From: an uncultured Caulobacterales bacterium | GTDB lineage: Bacteria > Pseudomonadota > Alphaproteobacteria > Caulobacterales > Maricaulaceae | Length of the DNA stretch: 64,000 nt | Reading direction: 5' to 3' | NCBI GenBank assembly: GCA_937928165.1 | Contig: CALFVT010000007.1 | Coordinates: 1 to 64,000, forward strand | Part shown: positions 55,671 through 64,000 of the stretch, piece by piece | Layout: each line of letters starts with the position of its first letter | Numbering within the stretch: position 1 is the first letter of the stretch | Translations under genes and position numbers: made by a program | The notes under the pieces: model-generated | Seen by the model: the letters and a program-made list of their open reading frames with translations, nothing else | Databases searched by the model: none | What the model was told of the DNA's origin: nothing

Positions 55671-56855
55671 ATGAATAGGTTACATAAATTATCCTGTGCG
55701 GTTGGTTTGTCGTTGACATGCTTAGTCGGCTGCACGTCGGTTAGTAATGAGCCGCCCATTACCAGGGCTAAATTTGCTGTTGACGATGAACTTGTTAACC
55801 GAACGGAAGTCGTTGCGATCGTAACCTCTGCGGATGCCGCAATTAACCTTGAGCGTAAAGCCGCCCGTTGGGGCTATGGGCTTAAGAAAAAAGAGAGCCT
55901 CTCTGGCCTTAATTACCATATGCTGACATTTGATTGCCCTCCGGGCATTGACCCGCATGTGGCAAGCCGTGAAATTGAAGGGATGCAAGATTTTGTAACC
56001 GTTGAGGTTAATCATAAATATACGCTTCAGGAGGTGCGTATAACAGACGCCGTACATGCACCGAAATATTATGCAGATGATGTTATAGAATGGCCGTCTG
56101 ATGGATGTGAGACGAATGCTGCCGTCGGAATTATCGACAGCGGCGTTGATCTAACTCACCCCAATCTGCGCCATGCAGAGATTATAAGCCGCTCTTTCAT
56201 ATCGGCGCGTGATAAACCGTCAAATACAAAACACGGCACAGCTATAGCGGAAATCTTAGTTGGAAAAGGCCGTTTGAAAAAGACCCGGCTTTACAGCGCC
56301 GCTGTGGTGTCAACGGATAAGGACGGCATATCATATTCGGGAATTGGGCCGATTTTAAAGGCGATAGACTGGCAAGTTAGCCAAGGGGTGAAGGTTGTAA
56401 ATATAAGCTTGGCGGGGCCTTATAATAAAACCTTGGAACGGGTCATTAACCGCATGAGCGAACGCGGCGTAATTATTGTGGCTGCCGTTGGAAACTCCGG
56501 CCCTAATTCAGATGCTCGTTACCCGGCGGCCTTGGATAATGTCATCGCGGCAACAGCTATTGATAGTCAGCTTAAGGTCTATGAGAGTGCCGTGCACGGA
56601 GACCATGTTGATTTTGCTGCGCCGGGTGTCGACGTTTATGTTGGTAATGAAAATGGCGGGCGTTATGTTACGGGGACTTCAATCGCAAGCCCGTTTATCG
56701 CAGCGCGTATTGCAGCAGAAAAACTTGATACGAAAAAATCTTCTTTGAACGATGTTAAAAAGGCTGTCGGGAAATCAGTTAAAGATTTAGGTGAAAAGGG
56801 GAGAGACCCTGTTTACGGTGCCGGCTTGATTACGCTAAATAAAAGATGTCATTAA
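55671..56855 (+). CDS. Subtilisin-like (S8) serine protease, lipoprotein
   Basis: A 394-residue envelope protease. The signal with lipobox LVGC lipidates Cys21. Residues about 25-125 form an inhibitor/propeptide-like region. The catalytic triad is D156 (IIDSGVD), H188 (KHGTAIAEIL) and S337 (TGTSIASPF), with the oxyanion Asn in AAVGNSGPN. AAGAGA precedes the ATG. Being beside an ECF sigma factor, its membrane anti-sigma factor and a porin, it may take part in signal release or cell-surface protein turnover, which is inference. Confidence 0.92.
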   Translation: MNRLHKLSCAVGLSLTCLVGCTSVSNEPPITRAKFAVDDELVNRTEVVAIVTSADAAINLERKAARWGYGLKKKESLSGLNYHMLTFDCPPGIDPHVASREIEGMQDFVTVEVNHKYTLQEVRITDAVHAPKYYADDVIEWPSDGCETNAAVGIIDSGVDLTHPNLRHAEIISRSFISARDKPSNTKHGTAIAEILVGKGRLKKTRLYSAAVVSTDKDGISYSGIGPILKAIDWQVSQGVKVVNISLAGPYNKTLERVINRMSERGVIIVAAVGNSGPNSDARYPAALDNVIAATAIDSQLKVYESAVHGDHVDFAAPGVDVYVGNENGGRYVTGTSIASPFIAARIAAEKLDTKKSSLNDVKKAVGKSVKDLGEKGRDPVYGAGLITLNKRCH

Positions 56856-56908
56856 GATTATAAATGATATTTTTTATTCAGCCTCCTAACAGCATGTTTG
56901 ATGAGGGC

Positions 56909-57481
56909 TTAATTCCTTTGCCACGTAATATCAAAATCGCCGTCCGTTTGTAATTTCACATCACTTTCTAATAGATACATGGCTGTGTTTTTAAAGATAA
57001 ACCGCCGCGTACCGACCGTGTCATTTATAATTTCAATATTTTCTGTAGATATAATATCGCAGCGGAAGGCTTCAATAAAAGGTGCTGGTTTACATTGCTT
57101 AATTGTCAAATTAGCGGCTGCATCTTCGGGTAAGATATATTTAACCTGTAAGCTTTGGCCTGCCCGCATATAGGCTTTATTTAGTTTTATATATTTACGG
57201 AGCGGAGCGGCAGGTCCCCATTTCTTACGGGTCTCAACCATTGTCTGCGCGCCGCTTTGTGCGGTGGTTTGTGTGATGATTTTCTTTACATTGACAAAGG
57301 CAGGAAGATATTGCGCCAAAGCATATATGACGGTCAGAAAGACAATGACTTTCATGATAGAAATCGGCGTTTTAAGCGCAGAATCACGGCTTACGTGTTT
57401 CTTCTTTTTTGTAACCTTTTTGGCGCGGCTCAGAGCATCCTGTTTTGCGACGTCCCATATGCTTAGATTATCAACTGCCAT
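56909..57481 (-). CDS. Single-pass membrane protein of unknown function
   Basis: A 190-residue protein with a basic cytoplasmic N terminus (KKVTKKKKHVSRD), one transmembrane segment (about 42-64, ISIMKVIVFLTVIYALAQYL) and a periplasmic beta-rich domain with two Cys residues near 130 and 140 that may pair. GAGGA precedes the ATG. Two CtrA-type boxes lie 57-100 bases upstream. It is convergent with the S8 protease. No family recognised. Confidence 0.7.
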   Translation of the reverse strand: MAVDNLSIWDVAKQDALSRAKKVTKKKKHVSRDSALKTPISIMKVIVFLTVIYALAQYLPAFVNVKKIITQTTAQSGAQTMVETRKKWGPAAPLRKYIKLNKAYMRAGQSLQVKYILPEDAAANLTIKQCKPAPFIEAFRCDIISTENIEIINDTVGTRRFIFKNTAMYLLESDVKLQTDGDFDITWQRN

Positions 57482-57537
57482 AATATCCTCTTATGTCCCA
57501 CGAAATATGACAATAGAGGATATGGCTGAGTTATGGG

Positions 57538-57581
57538 TTAATTTCCTCGTAAATCTAAGATCATAGTTAAAACTTTGTTAA
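57538..57581 (-). promoter_or_regulatory. Two CtrA-type boxes upstream of the 190-residue membrane protein
   Basis: TTAA-AACTTTG-TTAA at 57567-57581 is a perfect TTAA-N7-TTAA match, and TTAA-TTTCCTC-GTAA at 57538-57552 has one mismatch. Both lie in the gap before the minus-strand gene starting at 57481. Confidence 0.5.
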
Positions 57582-57603
57582 TATGAGCCAAAGGCAGAGC
57601 CGC

Positions 57604-57936
57604 TTAAGTGGCTGGAATGAGGCCTTTTTCCGAGAGAAGCGATTTAAGCTCACCCGTTTCAAACATTTCCTTCATAATATCACAACCACCAACAAATTCA
57701 CCTTTTACAAAGACTTGAGGGATGGTTGGCCAATTATTAAACTCTTTAATACCTTGGCGAATCTCTGGGGCTTCAAGCACATTTACCGCGTGATAATCTG
57801 TGTCGAGATAGTCAAAAATTTGTACCACAGTTGAGGAAAACCCGCATTGCGGAAATGTTGGTGTGCCCTTCATATAAATAACAATATCATTTGCATTTAC
57901 GGTCTCTTGGATTTGTGTGTGCGCAGTATTTGTCAT
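57604..57936 (-). CDS. grxD: Monothiol glutaredoxin
   Basis: A 110-residue CGFS-type glutaredoxin (C31 in PQCGFSS) used in [2Fe-2S] cluster transfer, usually in partnership with BolA proteins. FVKGEFVGGCDIMKEM at the C-terminal part forms the glutathione-binding surface. GGAGA precedes the ATG. A BolA gene sits one gene upstream in the same direction. Confidence 0.96.
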   Translation of the reverse strand: MTNTAHTQIQETVNANDIVIYMKGTPTFPQCGFSSTVVQIFDYLDTDYHAVNVLEAPEIRQGIKEFNNWPTIPQVFVKGEFVGGCDIMKEMFETGELKSLLSEKGLIPAT

Positions 57937-57985
57937 AGGAAGTCTCCGTGTCGTAACCCTTGAGATAAGGGCTTGGTAAGTAAAA

Positions 57986-58870
57986 TCAAGCCTTGGCTTG
58001 CAGTTCTAATCTTAAATTTTGCAAGCTATCATTTAGCGTTAATTGCGGATGCCAGCCAGGCAGGGTGTCATGGACACAGTGGCGGTCTTGGCCCAGGCGT
58101 AATAAATAGGCGGTTAGACCGGCTTTGGGCAGAAACTGGCTCATGACTTTAATCATAGGCGTGGTTATGAAGGCGGGCAAAGACATAAATTTGGGTGAGC
58201 TACCTATCAGTTGACCAATCTGTGAGTAGAGCTCTTGGCTGGTCACGATGTTTTGTCCTGCTACGGGGTAGCGCCCGTGGTTAACAGCGCTCTGCGTGCC
58301 GGCATGAATAAGCGCGGCGGCGAGGTCACGAAAATCTATCGGTTGCTGCCGGGCGGGGCGGCCCCTTACGCCGTAAAATGCTTTTCTATGCTGTGTTTTG
58401 CTTAAAATAATACGGCTTGCCGAGCTTTGGGCATGACCAATTATCATCGTTGGCTGAATAATACGCACATCAAGCTCGCTTGATAATATGGCCTCTTCTG
58501 CGGCTTTAAGGGGAGCGTAAGCGGCGCTTTGCCCAAAGCGATATGTGTTATAGCTTGAAATAAAAACAAGCCGTTTCACCCGCGCCGTTTTGGCAAAGGG
58601 AATAATCTTCCGAGATAAATAAATGGGCGGAATGAGGATGGCCAGATCAAAACTATCCATCCAGCGTTCGATATTAAAGTCTTCTATATTCTCAAGATTT
58701 AATTTTCGGGCTGTAAGGCGATATTGGACCTCTTTGGGGAATGGCGGGGTCCATTTACGGGCGGCGGTATAGGTAACATGGTAATTAAGGCCAAGAAGCG
58801 CGGTGATACAGGCTTGGCCAATGCGCGATGTTGCGCCAATAACGAGAGCCGTTTTCGCCGCAGGCGGCAT
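57986..58870 (-). CDS. NAD-dependent epimerase/dehydratase-like protein
   Basis: An extended SDR of 294 residues with an N-terminal nucleotide motif TALVIGATSRIGQA. The family's YxxxK is probably YAPLK in FGQSAAYAPLKAAEE. The substrate is not apparent. The ATG at 58870 shares one base with the bolA stop, so the two are coupled; a GTG one codon earlier is also possible. Confidence 0.8.
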   Translation of the reverse strand: MPPAAKTALVIGATSRIGQACITALLGLNYHVTYTAARKWTPPFPKEVQYRLTARKLNLENIEDFNIERWMDSFDLAILIPPIYLSRKIIPFAKTARVKRLVFISSYNTYRFGQSAAYAPLKAAEEAILSSELDVRIIQPTMIIGHAQSSASRIILSKTQHRKAFYGVRGRPARQQPIDFRDLAAALIHAGTQSAVNHGRYPVAGQNIVTSQELYSQIGQLIGSSPKFMSLPAFITTPMIKVMSQFLPKAGLTAYLLRLGQDRHCVHDTLPGWHPQLTLNDSLQNLRLELQAKA

Positions 58871-59100
58871 CACGCAGGCCGTGTCTCCAAGGCGAGAGCG
58901 TGAAGCTCACCGCCCATCTTCCCTTTCAGGGCTGCATAGACCATTTGGTGCTGCGCGATACGGGATTTTCCTTCAAATTGCGGGCTAATAATGACGGCTT
59001 TCCAGTGATCATTATCCCCTGCTAGATCAACTAGCTCTATTTGGGCTTGCGGGAAGGCGTCTTTTAAAAAACCTTCGAGAATATCGTGCTGCATAGCCAT
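58870..59100 (-). CDS. BolA/IbaG family protein
   Basis: A 76-residue BolA-fold protein. Family features are the N-terminal LEGFLKDAFPQAQIELVDL, HWKAVIISPQFEGKSRIAQHQMVY (in segments) and a conserved His in the RIAQHQ helix. It probably acts with GrxD, two genes downstream, in iron-sulfur cluster handling. It follows directly on the purL stop codon, so it may be in the purine transcript. Confidence 0.9.
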   Translation of the reverse strand: MAMQHDILEGFLKDAFPQAQIELVDLAGDNDHWKAVIISPQFEGKSRIAQHQMVYAALKGKMGGELHALALETRPA

Positions 59101-61317
59101 TTATTTTGCATCGCCTTTCATATATTCAGGAAGCCAGTTTTCGTGACTATGACGCAAACTATTCATTGATATTTTAAACACATCTTTCATGGTAAAATTA
59201 TCACCGCCAATAGTCCCAATTTTACGCACAGGCACTTTAAGCCCTTCGGCGGTAGAAATAATCGGGTTTACGCTATTGGGCTCTACGGCCAAGACATAAC
59301 GGCCTTGATCTTCACCAAAAAGATGAGCGTGGAGCGGAATGTCATCATGAGGCTTAGTGATCACCGCTCCGGTATTAGAGCTTAAACAGAGCTCGGCCAC
59401 CGCAAGCGCTAGTCCGCCGTCGGAACAGTCATGAACCGCATTGATACGGCGAAGGCGAATTAATTTGCGAACATAATTACCATTTCGAATTTCTTCATCA
59501 AAATTCACAGGCGGCGGAGCACCGTCTTCGCGGCCCTCTATTTCTCGTAAATATAAACTTGCGCCGAGCCAGCCCGTCATATTGCCGATTAGCAATAATG
59601 TATCCCCGTCCTTAGCGCCTGAAATAGCCGTTAGATATTGACTGTCAGGTATTAGCCCGACGCCGCCAACGGCAGGTGTGGGCGGGATGGCTGTACCATT
59701 AGTCTCATTATATAATGATACATTGCCGGATACGACAGGATAATTCAACGCATGACAGGCTTCATTCATGCCTTCAATACAGCCGACAAGCTGCCCCATA
59801 ATCTCTGGCCGCTCGGGATTGCCAAAATTCAAACAATCCGTAATCGCAATGGGATCGGCCCCAACACAGGTCAGGTTACGCCATGTTTCCATCACGCATT
59901 GACGCCCGCCTTCAACGGGGTCTGCAAAACAATAGCGCGGCGTAACATCGGTAGAAATAGCAACAGCCTTTTTCGTGCCGTGAATACGCACAACGGCCGC
60001 ATCACCGCCGCTCTGGCTGCTATCCATAGTATTGGCCATAACATGGCGATCATATTGCTCCCAAATCCAGCGTTTTGAGGCAATATCAGGACAAGAGATA
60101 AGCTGTTTTAGTACCAGATTAAAGTCATCGGGCTGCGCAATATCGGCGGCGTTTATAACATCTCTTTTTTCCGAAGCGATATAAGGGCGGTCATAATTCG
60201 GCGCGTCATCTGCAAGCGGTGCGATAGGGATATCGCAGACAATCTTGCGCTTATGTTTTAAAACTAGCCGCCCCGTATCGGTTGTTTTACCAATCTCAGC
60301 GACATCAAGTTCCCATTTTTCAAAAACTTCATAGGCGAGATGTTCTTTGCCAGGGACGAGCACCATCAACATGCGCTCTTGGGATTCAGAAAGCATCATT
60401 TCATAGGGCGTCATGTTCTCTTCGCGCTGGGGAACATTATCCAAATTAAGCTCAATCCCGACGCCGCCTTTATCGGCCATTTCAACCGATGAAGAGGTTA
60501 GGCCGGCTGCGCCCATGTCTTGAATGGCAATAATGGCGTCTGTGGCCATAAGTTCCATACAGGCTTCAATGAGGAGCTTTTCTGTAAAAGGATCGCCGAC
60601 CTGAACCGTTGGGCGTTTTTCTTCGCTATCATCATCAAATTCGGCGGAGGCCATGGTTGCGCCGTGAATACCGTCGCGTCCTGTTTTAGAGCCGACATAA
60701 AAGATTGGATTTCCGACGCCGCTGGCGGCGGAATAAAAGACTTTATCCGTGCGGGCATGGCCGACGCACATGGCGTTAACGAGAATGTTGCCGTTATAGC
60801 CTTTGTGGAAATTTGTTTCACCGCCCACAGTCGGAACGCCGACACAATTCCCATAACCGCCAATGCCGGCAACAACGCCGTCTATTAGGCTGCGGGTTTT
60901 AGGATGATCCGGCTCTCCGAAACGAAGGGCGTTCATAAGTGCAATAGGGCGCGCGCCCATAGTGAAGACATCGCGCATGATGCCGCCAACGCCTGTCGCT
61001 GCCCCTTGGTAAGGTTCGATATAGGACGGGTGATTATGGCTCTCCATTTTGAAGATAATGCAATCCCCATCACCGATATCAATCACGCCCGCATTTTCGC
61101 CGGGGCCTTGGATAACTTTTTCCCCGCTTGTTAGGAATTTTGCAAGGTGACGGCGGGAGGACTTATAAGAGCAATGTTCTGACCACATGACGGAAAAAAT
61201 ACCAAGCTCATTAAGATTGGGCTCCCGCTCAAGGCGGTCTAAAATGATCTGATATTCGCTTTCAGACAGGCCGTGTTCTGCAACGACGTCCGGCGTAATT
61301 TTTTCTGTTTTCGTCAT
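59101..61317 (-). CDS. purL: Phosphoribosylformylglycinamidine synthase, large subunit
   Basis: Synthetase subunit of the PurLQS complex, 738 residues, the small type that needs PurQ and PurS. Conserved blocks include [26 protein letters not shown] (in part), [22 protein letters not shown] (in part), [20 protein letters not shown] and [12 protein letters not shown] near the C terminus. It is fourth in a purC-purS-purQ-purL block and overlaps purQ by one base. Confidence 0.97.
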   Translation of the reverse strand: MTKTEKITPDVVAEHGLSESEYQIILDRLEREPNLNELGIFSVMWSEHCSYKSSRRHLAKFLTSGEKVIQGPGENAGVIDIGDGDCIIFKMESHNHPSYIEPYQGAATGVGGIMRDVFTMGARPIALMNALRFGEPDHPKTRSLIDGVVAGIGGYGNCVGVPTVGGETNFHKGYNGNILVNAMCVGHARTDKVFYSAASGVGNPIFYVGSKTGRDGIHGATMASAEFDDDSEEKRPTVQVGDPFTEKLLIEACMELMATDAIIAIQDMGAAGLTSSSVEMADKGGVGIELNLDNVPQREENMTPYEMMLSESQERMLMVLVPGKEHLAYEVFEKWELDVAEIGKTTDTGRLVLKHKRKIVCDIPIAPLADDAPNYDRPYIASEKRDVINAADIAQPDDFNLVLKQLISCPDIASKRWIWEQYDRHVMANTMDSSQSGGDAAVVRIHGTKKAVAISTDVTPRYCFADPVEGGRQCVMETWRNLTCVGADPIAITDCLNFGNPERPEIMGQLVGCIEGMNEACHALNYPVVSGNVSLYNETNGTAIPPTPAVGGVGLIPDSQYLTAISGAKDGDTLLLIGNMTGWLGASLYLREIEGREDGAPPPVNFDEEIRNGNYVRKLIRLRRINAVHDCSDGGLALAVAELCLSSNTGAVITKPHDDIPLHAHLFGEDQGRYVLAVEPNSVNPIISTAEGLKVPVRKIGTIGGDNFTMKDVFKISMNSLRHSHENWLPEYMKGDAK

Positions 61318-61979
61318 TAGATCGACTCGATGATAGATTTGAAGAACTCGAGGCCATCTGTCCCGCCGTGTTGCGCATCAATCGCTCGTTCAGGATGCGG
61401 CATCATACCGAAAACATTGCCTTTTTCGTTACAAATGCCGGCAATATCAGATTTTGATCCATTAGGGTTCCCATCATATTTAAACAAGACGCGGCCGTCT
61501 TTTTCTAAGCGCCGAATGACCTCGTCAGATGCGAAGTAATTACCGTCATGATGGGCAATCGGGAATGTAACGCTCTCAACATCTTTATAGCGGCGGGTGA
61601 ACCGCGTATTTTTATTGGTAATTGTTAGCTTTTGATTGCGGCAAACAAATTTAAGGCCTTTATTTCGCATTAAAGCGCCCGGAAGTAATCCCGTCTCCGC
61701 TAATATTTGAAAGCCGTTACAAAACCCAGCGACAGGTAAGCCTTTTTCAGCTTTATCAATCAGGTCACGGACAATCGGAGAGCGCGAGGCTATCGCGCCG
61801 CAGCGTAGGTAATCCCCATATGAAAAGCCGCCGGGCAAGACGACAAAATCAATATCGGCGGGAATTTCCGTTTCGCGGTGCCAAATCATTTCGGCTTTGC
61901 GGCCGGTAACTTTTTCAAGAGCCATAGCCGCGTCGCGGTCACAATTTGACGCGGGGAAGACAATAACAGCGGTTTTCAT
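61317..61979 (-). CDS. purQ: Phosphoribosylformylglycinamidine synthase, glutaminase subunit
   Basis: Class I glutamine amidotransferase that feeds ammonia to PurL, 220 residues. The nucleophile elbow is [13 protein letters not shown], and the catalytic His-Glu pair is in [10 protein letters not shown]. The N terminus [12 protein letters not shown] is typical. It lies 3 bases after purS and overlaps purL by one base. Confidence 0.97.
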   Translation of the reverse strand: MKTAVIVFPASNCDRDAAMALEKVTGRKAEMIWHRETEIPADIDFVVLPGGFSYGDYLRCGAIASRSPIVRDLIDKAEKGLPVAGFCNGFQILAETGLLPGALMRNKGLKFVCRNQKLTITNKNTRFTRRYKDVESVTFPIAHHDGNYFASDEVIRRLEKDGRVLFKYDGNPNGSKSDIAGICNEKGNVFGMMPHPERAIDAQHGGTDGLEFFKSIIESI

Positions 61980-61982
61980 CGC

Positions 61983-62225
61983 TTAGTCCTCAATATCAAT
62001 GCGGTAGCTCTCGATTACCAAATTTGCGAGGAGCTTTTCGCACATGGCTGTCACATCGGCTTCGGCCTGCGTGCGGTCTTCACCGTTTAGATCAAGTTCG
62101 ATAACCTTGCCTTGGCGAGCGCCTTTGACGCTGTCAAAACCCAAATCATTTAATGACCGAGCAATGGCGCGGCCTTGGGGGTCCAGCACGCCGGGTTTGA
62201 GGCCAATGTGAACAATCGCTTTCAT
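61983..62225 (-). CDS. purS: Phosphoribosylformylglycinamidine synthase, PurS subunit
   Basis: An 80-residue adaptor needed to assemble PurL and PurQ. It has the typical IHIGLKPGVLDPQGRAI, ARSLNDLGFDSVKGARQGKV (in segments) and C-terminal NLVIESYRIDIED. AAAGGA precedes the ATG. Confidence 0.96.
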   Translation of the reverse strand: MKAIVHIGLKPGVLDPQGRAIARSLNDLGFDSVKGARQGKVIELDLNGEDRTQAEADVTAMCEKLLANLVIESYRIDIED

Positions 62226-62253
62226 GGGAAATCCTTTAGGGAATCAAGAGGTC

Positions 62254-63027
62254 TTATTTGGGACGGCTAGGGAAGGGGGCGATATTGTCGCCGCCGACTG
62301 TGGGCTGTTTTAAAATGCCAAGTCGCGTGGCGACTTCACTATAGGCTTCGGTGACGTCGCCGAGGTCCCGGCGGAAACGGTCTTTATCAAGCTTTTTATG
62401 GGTTTCCCAATCCCAAAGGCGGCAGCTATCCGGGCTGATTTCATCCGCAAGGATAATCTGATGTCCGTCGCCGGCTGCGAGGCGGCCAAATTCAATTTTG
62501 AAGTCAACAAGGCGAATGCCGACACCAGCAAAAAGCCCTTGCATATAGTCATTAATACGCAAGGTCATGGCGATCATTTCGTCAACTTCCGCTTCGCTGG
62601 CCCAGCCAAAAGCATGGATATGTTCTTCAGCAATCAAGGGATCGCCCAGATCATCGCGCTTGAGGCAAAATTCAACGATGGTGCGCGGTAAACGCTCTCC
62701 TTCTTCAATGCCAAGGCGTTTTGACATGGTGCCCGCCGCCACATTGCGGCAAATAACTTCGAGGGGTACGATCTCCACTCTCTTGATGAGCTGCTCACGC
62801 ATGTTCAGGCGTTTGATGAAATGAGTGGGAATCCCAATTTCCGCCAACCGCAGCATCATATATTCGGAGATACGGTTGTTTAAAACGCCTTTGCCGTCCA
62901 AAGTCGCCTTTTTTTGTGCATTAAAGGCGGTGGCATCATCCTTGAAATATTGAATCAATGTCCCGGGTTCAGGGCCTTCATAGAGGATTTTGGCTTTACC
63001 TTCATAAATCTGTTTACGGCGGCTCAT
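62254..63027 (-). CDS. purC: Phosphoribosylaminoimidazole-succinocarboxamide synthase
   Basis: Joins CAIR with aspartate to give SAICAR, 257 residues. Family blocks: [45 protein letters not shown] (in part), VDFKIEFGR and [14 protein letters not shown]. It heads the purC-S-Q-L group on the minus strand. The 200-base gap upstream separates it from the divergent DUF1476 gene. Confidence 0.97.
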   Translation of the reverse strand: MSRRKQIYEGKAKILYEGPEPGTLIQYFKDDATAFNAQKKATLDGKGVLNNRISEYMMLRLAEIGIPTHFIKRLNMREQLIKRVEIVPLEVICRNVAAGTMSKRLGIEEGERLPRTIVEFCLKRDDLGDPLIAEEHIHAFGWASEAEVDEMIAMTLRINDYMQGLFAGVGIRLVDFKIEFGRLAAGDGHQIILADEISPDSCRLWDWETHKKLDKDRFRRDLGDVTEAYSEVATRLGILKQPTVGGDNIAPFPSRPK

Positions 63028-63241
63028 AGACGCTCCCAGTGGATGGCGTTGTGCATATTAGCTCTAAGGCCGTGCTCTTATACGAAAGGGAGGCATCGGG
63101 CAATGATTCTACCGTGATTTAACTGAAAAACTTACGGCTGCGTTGGAAACCTCCGTCGTATGTGAAATAAGCAGAAGGAATATATTGTTTTCATCACCGA
63201 TAGTCACTAAATGGAAGCTATAACACGGATTGGAAGCTAAA

Positions 63242-63565
63242 ATGTCTGGTTTTGATGAATTGAAAAATAATAACGAGCGCAAGTTTGTTCTCGAAGCGCA
63301 GCAGGAATTTAAGGCTGAAGCACGCCGTAATAAACATCTTGCCCTTTGGGCGGCTGACTTATTCAAATTTGATGACGTGAAAACAAAGGCTTACATCCTC
63401 GAGGTTATCACCTCTGATATGGAAGAGGCGGGGGATGATGATGTTTTTCGTAAGATGAAAGCAGATTTCGAGAGCCGAGGGGTCGAAATGAGCGACGTTG
63501 CTTTGCGTGAAAAAATGAATGAGTTTCTAGAGCAAGCCCGCGAAGAAGTCTTTAAAGAAGGCTAA
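63242..63565 (+). CDS. DUF1476 protein, F1-ATPase zeta-inhibitor family
   Basis: A 107-residue helical protein. The ATG at 63242 is chosen because GGAAG lies 5 bases upstream; an earlier TTG at 63230 would add four residues. The sequence MSGFDELKNNNERKF is the alphaproteobacterial family signature; members inhibit the hydrolytic activity of the F1FO-ATP synthase in Paracoccus. It is often next to purine genes in alphaproteobacteria, as here. Confidence 0.9.
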   Translation: MSGFDELKNNNERKFVLEAQQEFKAEARRNKHLALWAADLFKFDDVKTKAYILEVITSDMEEAGDDDVFRKMKADFESRGVEMSDVALREKMNEFLEQAREEVFKEG

Positions 63566-63595
63566 ATTCACTATTTATTCTAATTATTCGGCGCT

Positions 63596-64000
63596 CTAAT
63601 TATTTGGTTCTGGACAAGTAAAGTTCAGAGCCGCTTGATCCGCAAGGGCATAGGTTTTCAAATTTGAAATCTGCGCGACCATATCATTGGGCGTATATTT
63701 CAAATTGACGCAGCCTAATGTTGTCTTAGTTGTCGCATCAATAATTGCCGCAAAACCTGTGACCCCAAGCCATGTGTTATATTGCTGAATAATTTGGCGG
63801 TCAAAAGCATAATGGGCACTGACTTCTGATAGGCTTGGGTTTGAAATGTCTATGGTCACATATTCAATACTCGGGTCGCCCATAATATTCAGCGCTTGAT
63901 TGAGATTAGGCTCAACAATCTTACAGGGGGCGCACCAATCAGCGCGGAACATCACCACATAAAGCTCTGGGCGGGTTTGCGCCTGAGCCTTCGTACTTAC
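63596..64000 (-). CDS. Thioredoxin-like protein (partial, cut by window edge)
   Basis: The visible C-terminal 134 residues contain the thioredoxin active site WCAPC in VVMFRADWCAPCKIVEPNL and the fold's later strands. The reading frame stays open to base 64000, with residues ending AQAQ before TRPELY, which looks like the end of a signal peptide. The product is thus probably periplasmic. There is one extra Cys near the C terminus (FTCPEP). The true start lies outside the window. Confidence 0.8.
   Translation of the reverse strand, partial: VSTKAQAQTRPELYVVMFRADWCAPCKIVEPNLNQALNIMGDPSIEYVTIDISNPSLSEVSAHYAFDRQIIQQYNTWLGVTGFAAIIDATTKTTLGCVNLKYTPNDMVAQISNLKTYALADQAALNFTCPEPNN

Overview
The window is a chromosomal segment of an alphaproteobacterium, most likely a marine member of the Caulobacterales/Hyphomonadales-Maricaulales group. 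Support for this comes from several features: the gyrA-coaD-cyclophilin-queA-tgt and radA-cvpA-purF-SDR gene orders; DUF2336 and DUF1476 proteins; a tRNA-His with A73 and no encoded G-1; small PurL with separate PurQ and PurS; perfect CtrA-type TTAA-N7-TTAA boxes; and a GTTC-N7-GTTC LexA-type box. The genus cannot be fixed from the sequence alone. Nearly all of the window is ordinary, densely packed chromosome.

Layout. 0-10 kb: a periplasmic Cu/Zn superoxide dismutase divergent from gyrA, a lipoprotein, coaD, three consecutive cyclophilins (lipoprotein, periplasmic, cytosolic), then queA and tgt for queuosine modification, and tRNA-Lys. 10-17.6 kb: an OmpA-type protein with Cys-rich repeats, an arginine succinyltransferase (AST) operon in which an M20 hydrolase precedes astA-astD-astB, and phenylalanine hydroxylase. 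17.8-29 kb: an M48 protease lipoprotein, tRNA-His, a DUF2336 protein, NAD kinase, a small outer-membrane protein, cytochrome c, an acyl-CoA dehydrogenase, panB, then a YfgM-like/bamB/der envelope and ribosome-assembly group. 29-31 kb: a short accessory stretch with a GIY-YIG-like protein and tiny overlapping frames. 31-41 kb: an alcohol dehydrogenase, an SDR, purF, cvpA, radA, an Mpo1-like protein, a J-like/HscC chaperone pair, aspS and a DUF2853 protein. 41-48 kb: glnBA, a malic enzyme, a MATE transporter and a single IS200-type insertion sequence. 48-52.6 kb: an unusual minus-strand operon of a fused E1 alpha-beta 2-oxoacid dehydrogenase, a FabD-like acyltransferase and glutaryl-CoA dehydrogenase. 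53-57.5 kb: an ECF sigma factor facing its anti-sigma factor, an alginate-export-type porin, a subtilisin-like lipoprotein and a membrane protein. 57.6-64 kb: grxD, a nucleoside-sugar-epimerase-like protein, bolA and purLQSC, then a DUF1476 protein and a thioredoxin-like gene cut by the window edge.

How the genes work together. Purine synthesis is split between purF and the purC-S-Q-L block. bolA and grxD lie close together, as expected for partners in Fe-S/iron handling. glnB and glnA form the usual PII-glutamine synthetase unit. The AST operon lacks astC and astE in the window, and its M20 hydrolase is a candidate for the missing desuccinylase step.

No CRISPR array, prophage or obvious large island is present. 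The most interesting candidates are the E1/FabD-like/GCDH operon, in which the malonyl-binding Arg of the acyltransferase is replaced by Met; the sigma factor whose coding frame extends upstream of every canonical start codon; the M20-containing AST operon; the HscC chaperone with a degenerate J-domain partner; and the IS200 hairpin that buries the ribosome-binding site of its transposase.
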